Positions 6,579 to 9,647 of a DNA stretch of 9,647 nt are shown one piece after another (within the stretch, counting starts at the first letter, position 1; every line of letters begins with the position of its first letter). Both the position numbers and the translations under genes were made by a program. The notes beneath the pieces were generated by a model. It did no database searches. It was not told where the DNA came from and worked only from the letters and a program-made list of their open reading frames with translations. Source of the DNA: Marinilabiliales bacterium (GTDB lineage: Bacteria; Bacteroidota; Bacteroidia; Bacteroidales; F082); NCBI GenBank assembly GCA_002869465.1, contig PKSW01000333.1:1-9647 (forward strand). Direction: 5' to 3'.

Positions 6579-6642
6579 AGTAATGCTAATACTTCTTGTT
6601 TACATTGTTGAAAAGTTGAATAAAAGTGTTAATAAAAGTTAT

Positions 6643-6765
6643 TTATGAATGTGTTCGATTTGATATTTTCTCATATACTTTCTGCATCTTATTTGGTATC
6701 GCTGTGCCCCCTCCTACCCTTTTAGAGATGAAGGAAAAAATGGTAGCAAAAAAAAAGCATCGCAT
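6643..6765 (-). other. possible 40-codon small ORF or remnant in a GC-richer island
   Basis: A minus-strand frame runs from ATG at 6763-6765 to TAA at 6643-6645. It encodes 40 residues: a Phe-rich start (MRCFFFATIFSFI), then KRVGGGTAIPNKMQ and a Lys/Glu tail. It starts inside the loop of the S8 protease terminator, which makes independent expression doubtful. The GGGTAIP part coincides with a GC-richer patch (about 6693-6720) that stands out in the surrounding AT-rich DNA. It could be a decayed gene end, a conserved non-coding element or chance. I do not recognise a family. Confidence 0.2.
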
Positions 6766-6777
6766 AACGATGCTTTT
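6748..6777 (-). terminator. intrinsic terminator of the S8 protease gene
   Basis: Arms 6753-6762 and 6768-6777 pair perfectly over 10 bp (AGCATCG core plus A/T pairs) around the 5-nt loop CATAA. Read on the minus strand the stem is followed by nine consecutive T residues (complement of 6748-6756). It lies 16 bp beyond the protease stop at 6794. Confidence 0.85.
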
Positions 6778-6793
6778 AATTATGAATTCTCTT

Positions 6794-8470
6794 TTATTGC
6801 TTAATTAGTTTTATTGTAGAAGTGTTTCCGTTCGAATTAATTTTCAGAAAATAAATGCCAGCATTTAAAGTCCTAAGTTGGTATTGGAATAAAGATATTG
6901 TTGAATTACTATTGATTTGGTGATGTTCACTCAAAATGAGTGAACCTATTAAGTTGTATAATTCAAATTCAACATTTTCATTCACTGTTGACTTAACCTC
7001 AATACTCAGCATTGAATTAAACGGATTAGGAAATGTTTTTACATGTATTTCTTTATTTTCCAATGGGAACTCAATATCAGTCATAATAGTATGGGCTTCC
7101 ATATAATCAGGTATTCCCCAACCATATAGATTATCAGGTGAATCCGCACGTGAAGCACTTTCTTTGATTGCCGCCTGGATCTCTAACACGGTCATAGTTG
7201 GATTAGCCTGCCATAAACAGGCGCTCATACCTGCAATTATTGGGGATGAATAAGAAGTTCCACTTCCAGGCCCCACACCTTCAGTATTTCGGGCAACTAT
7301 AGTACCAGATCCTTGTGCCATAACTGCTGGTTTAATCCGCCCATCAACAGTTGGTCCAATAGAACTAAATTCTGCCCTGATACCACTTTCATTAACAGCG
7401 CCAATTGATAAAATATTATCAGCATCCGCAGGTGCAGCATTCCATGGAAATCCGCTATCACCTGAATTACCGGCACTGTTGCAAACAAGAACACCTTTGC
7501 TGGTGACCATATCTGCTCCAATGGTCGATGGTGCCGAATTTCCGTCCAGATCTTCGTAAGAATGATCCCACTGAGGCATATCAAAATCCTGGTAGCTCAA
7601 TGAACTGTTTATTACATCAGCTCCCACGCTATCAGCAAATTCAGCCGCAGATACCCAATTGTATTCCTCTATAATATTCTCAGTCATCACATCTTCTGAC
7701 CTTAACAACCAAAAATTAGCTTTAGGGGCCGTTCCTATCATCTGTCCTGGCTCATTAGCACCAATTGTAGATAAAACCGATTTTCCATGTTCACTTTCAG
7801 TGAAAACATCCTGATCATAAGGATGTACGAAATCTCTGGTTCCTAAAATCTGACTATTTGCCCATAAACTGTCAAATACAGGATGTTCCTCTACCCCTAC
7901 AAATCCTCCATCCAGAACTGCAATAACCATTCCCTGTCCCTGATATCCCATGTTATGTAAAGGGATTCCATTTATTTGATCTATTTGATTCTCAGCAGCG
8001 CCATAATTTAATTCAGATGTTGATCTTTCCGTAATGAAACTTTCGAGATCAATTTCCCCGAAGCTCTCATTTTTGAAAAAACTCTTTTCTTCAGTACTTT
8101 CTTTGTTAACCAACTTTAAAGCACTGCTTACATAGGGCAAAGCAAGAATGTTATCAACTACTGTCTGGCTTTCAGTATATATTGTTACTCCGTTTAACCA
8201 TTTTGTAGCATTAAGGATTATAGCACCTGCGTCAGCCACACCCTGCATATATTGTGGATTAACCGGCAGATCGTTCTCGACTATTTCTATTCCCTGATTT
8301 ACTCTGCGATCTATTGCTCTCTGACTTAAAAATTGCAGTGGATTGTCAATTGAATATGGTGAATTGTTCTTATCAGTAAACTGAATATAATATGTGTCAG
8401 GTGCGATCTGAGCAAAGCTCTGAAAGGATATTAATAACAGAATAAAAGGAAATACGGTTTTTAATTTCAT
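6794..8470 (-). CDS. secreted S8 (subtilisin-like) serine protease with T9SS C-terminal sorting domain
   Basis: This 558-residue secreted endopeptidase has four parts. Residues 1-20 are a Sec signal peptide (MKLK, hydrophobic core, cleavage after SFA before Q21). Residues about 25-125 are a propeptide of the type seen in Bacteroidota subtilases (FLSQRAIDRR, WLNGVTIY). The S8 domain (about 175-460) carries D187 (AVLDGG), H228 (SEHGKSV), oxyanion N335 (SAGNSG) and nucleophile S406 (GTSYSSP), so the triad is complete. Residues about 478-558 form a type A T9SS sorting domain (FPNPFNSMLSIEV, then AGIYFLKI and a Lys-rich end), which is normally cleaved on export through the outer membrane. The ATG at 8470 is fixed by the signal peptide. 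The gene follows the M1 peptidase gene by 37 bp, with its own candidate -7 box. The substrate is unknown. The T9SS tail implies that secretion machinery is encoded elsewhere in the genome. Confidence 0.95.
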   Translation of the reverse strand: MKLKTVFPFILLLISFQSFAQIAPDTYYIQFTDKNNSPYSIDNPLQFLSQRAIDRRVNQGIEIVENDLPVNPQYMQGVADAGAIILNATKWLNGVTIYTESQTVVDNILALPYVSSALKLVNKESTEEKSFFKNESFGEIDLESFITERSTSELNYGAAENQIDQINGIPLHNMGYQGQGMVIAVLDGGFVGVEEHPVFDSLWANSQILGTRDFVHPYDQDVFTESEHGKSVLSTIGANEPGQMIGTAPKANFWLLRSEDVMTENIIEEYNWVSAAEFADSVGADVINSSLSYQDFDMPQWDHSYEDLDGNSAPSTIGADMVTSKGVLVCNSAGNSGDSGFPWNAAPADADNILSIGAVNESGIRAEFSSIGPTVDGRIKPAVMAQGSGTIVARNTEGVGPGSGTSYSSPIIAGMSACLWQANPTMTVLEIQAAIKESASRADSPDNLYGWGIPDYMEAHTIMTDIEFPLENKEIHVKTFPNPFNSMLSIEVKSTVNENVEFELYNLIGSLILSEHHQINSNSTISLFQYQLRTLNAGIYFLKINSNGNTSTIKLIKQ

Positions 8471-8487
8471 AATATTTAATTTATCCG

Positions 8488-8495
8488 CAAAAATA
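8488..8495 (-). promoter_or_regulatory. candidate -7 promoter box of the S8 protease gene
   Basis: The minus strand reads TATTTTTG, matching TAnnTTTG, 17 bp upstream of the ATG at 8470 within the 37-bp gap after the M1 peptidase stop. No clear -33 is visible. No terminator separates the two genes, so read-through from the M1 gene is equally possible. Confidence 0.35.
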
Positions 8496-8507
8496 CGAAT
8501 TAGTTGA

Positions 8508-9647
8508 TTAATTCTCAGGTTCTAATACATTATTGCTTTCATCAACATCAGGAATAAGTTCCTTACCTACAACAACTTTCCTGATCATTTTGTTTGAATC
8601 GACTTGAACAATTACAGCCAGATCACCTGAACTCCATATCGAAGTATTTTCCCTGACAACTTCAGTAGTACCATCTGCAAATTCGCATGCTATAACAATA
8701 GGTAATGGCAGTCCTCCATAATTTTGAATAACTATTTTATTATCGTTCGTGATCTTTTTTATACCCAGGTCAGCATAAGCATGGCTGTAAAACCATGGAT
8801 CAAAAAACCAGCCCATATCTTTTCCCGTTACACTATTAAATGTATTGAAAAAATCATAAGGTAAAGGATGTTTTCCGTTCCAACGGTGCATATATTCATG
8901 CAATGCCAGCCTAAAAAGACTGTCTCCCAATGCATCCTGCAGAAAATAGTATGCCAAAGCCGGGCGCACATATGCATGATTCCTGTAACTATCATAATCT
9001 CCTATACTGTATGACAATGTCATAAGTGTTGCTTCTCTTTCTTTCCCGTTAAGGGATTCAAAACTGCTTATTGACCTTGTACCATAAGGATAATCACGAA
9101 AATACTTATTGCTAAACCCAAGAGGTAAAAATGCCGCCCAACCTTCATCCATCCATGCGTACTTTCTCTCGTTTGTTCCCATGTAAAATGGGAAGTAAGA
9201 ATGTGAGATCTCATGAAAAATAGTCAGCGCTGCATCAGGAGCGCTTTCCGGGTCACCATTATTGGCCATCATAGGTGATTCCATGCCGCCGCCTCTCGTA
9301 TTATTACTCACGGTTGTCATGTGAGGGTATGGAAATGGAATCCCCGGCCATTCAAATGACATATATTCAACACTGGCCCTTGCCCATTCAGCCGATCGCT
9401 TATAGGTCCGGGCTGAGTCCGCATAAACGGCATCTACAAAAACTCTTCTTCTGGTTGACGTGTCTACCATGATGGATGAACCATCCCAATTTACATCACG
9501 GGTAACAGCAAAGGTGAAATCAGGAACCTGTGAAGCATTAAAATGCCAGATATTTGTATGAAAAGCATTGATGCCATCGTACCTGATAATTTTTTTTCTT
9601 TCTTTAAAATCTGAGGCAGTAAAGATTTGTGTAATATCATTGCTTAA
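8508..9647 (-). CDS. M1-family zinc metallopeptidase, 5' end outside the window
   Basis: The frame is open from the window edge (9647) to the stop at 8508, giving 379 visible C-terminal residues of a gluzincin peptidase. The ATG at 9470 is internal: 59 in-frame codons precede it without a stop and fit the fold (HFNASQVPDFTFAV). Numbering from 9647, the zinc site is H145-E146-x-x-H149 (HEISH) with E168 exactly 18 residues later (WMDEGWA), the M1 signature HExxH-x18-E. The substrate-recognition GxMEN motif appears as GGMES (120-124), with Ser in place of the usual Asn. The region after about residue 180 is helical, ending in a beta-rich tail and an acidic C-terminus without a T9SS sorting domain. 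The location cannot be told without the N-terminus; relatives in Bacteroidota are usually exported. It is upstream of, and on the same strand as, the S8 protease. Confidence 0.93.
   Translation of the reverse strand, partial: LSNDITQIFTASDFKERKKIIRYDGINAFHTNIWHFNASQVPDFTFAVTRDVNWDGSSIMVDTSTRRRVFVDAVYADSARTYKRSAEWARASVEYMSFEWPGIPFPYPHMTTVSNNTRGGGMESPMMANNGDPESAPDAALTIFHEISHSYFPFYMGTNERKYAWMDEGWAAFLPLGFSNKYFRDYPYGTRSISSFESLNGKEREATLMTLSYSIGDYDSYRNHAYVRPALAYYFLQDALGDSLFRLALHEYMHRWNGKHPLPYDFFNTFNSVTGKDMGWFFDPWFYSHAYADLGIKKITNDNKIVIQNYGGLPLPIVIACEFADGTTEVVRENTSIWSSGDLAVIVQVDSNKMIRKVVVGKELIPDVDESNNVLEPEN

Larger units (their letters stand above)
6242..6793. other. long AT-rich intergenic region without a convincing gene
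   Basis: This stretch separates the upstream side of the XRE gene from the 3' end of the S8 protease gene. The first half is extremely AT-rich: I count about 13% G+C over 6301-6480. It contains AT-only inverted repeats such as 6392-6400 with 6431-6439 (9 bp, 30-nt spacer), two GTATAC palindromes (6515-6522, 6567-6578) and three AAAAG tracts spaced 11-12 bp (6611-6638). The second part has a GC-richer island at about 6693-6720 and then the protease terminator. A 60-codon plus-strand frame (6626-6808, GTG start) runs through that terminator and looks fortuitous. I see no tRNA, rRNA or clear DnaA-box cluster. Confidence 0.6.

Noticed and set aside
6242..6650. Possible replication origin in the AT-rich block
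   Set aside because: Only loose resemblances to DnaA boxes (for example TTATCCAGG) are present, with no cluster and no dnaA, dnaN or plasmid replication gene nearby.
6626..6808. 60-codon plus-strand frame with a GTG start in the long gap
   Set aside because: It runs through the terminator hairpin and into the antisense of the S8 gene, with no domain or clear start signal.
7297..7584. 95-codon minus-strand frame inside the S8 protease gene
   Set aside because: It is an alternative frame within the catalytic domain of an intact protease.
8508..9470. M1 peptidase starting at ATG 9470
   Set aside because: The frame stays open to the window edge and the preceding 59 codons look like the same protein, so the ATG is internal.
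9275..9472. 65-codon plus-strand frame near the window end
   Set aside because: Antisense to the M1 peptidase gene including its GGMES motif.

Overview
The window reads as a chromosomal segment of an AT-rich Bacteroidota. The evidence is a subtilisin-like protease carrying a type IX secretion (T9SS) C-terminal sorting domain, a GldI-like FKBP lipoprotein next to a DHH phosphoesterase, M1 and S8 proteases of the Bacteroidota type, and TAnnTTTG-like -7 promoter boxes in place of a sigma70 -10. Leaders are AU-rich, mostly without a strong Shine-Dalgarno. I see no insertion sequence, CRISPR array, tRNA, rRNA or phage gene.

Layout, left to right. (1) 1-483 (+): a small membrane-anchored protein I do not recognise, convergent with the next gene across a shared hairpin. 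(2) 535-5123 (-): read 5' to 3' this is nrnA, a gldI-like FKBP lipoprotein starting with TTG two bases after the nrnA stop, a protein made almost entirely of 16 TPRs, and a second FKBP lipoprotein with its own candidate -7 box and a palindrome in its leader. (3) 5277-5699 (+): ndk, divergent from nrnA. (4) 5749-6213 (-): an XRE-type DNA-binding protein, convergent with ndk on a bidirectional terminator. (5) 6242-6793: a long intergenic region, extremely AT-rich in its first part, with palindromes, a short GC-richer island and the terminator of the next gene. (6) 6794-8470 (-): a secreted S8 protease with a T9SS tail. (7) 8508-9647 (-): an M1 zinc metallopeptidase whose 5' end lies beyond the window.

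Functional themes are envelope protein folding (two lipoprotein PPIases), nucleotide and nanoRNA turnover (nrnA, ndk) and protein breakdown (S8 and M1 proteases). No gene here is clearly a new system. The most unusual items are the very regular TPR array lying between two PPIase genes, the compositional island and paired palindromes in the 6.2-6.8 kb gap, and the dyad over the likely promoter of the XRE gene.
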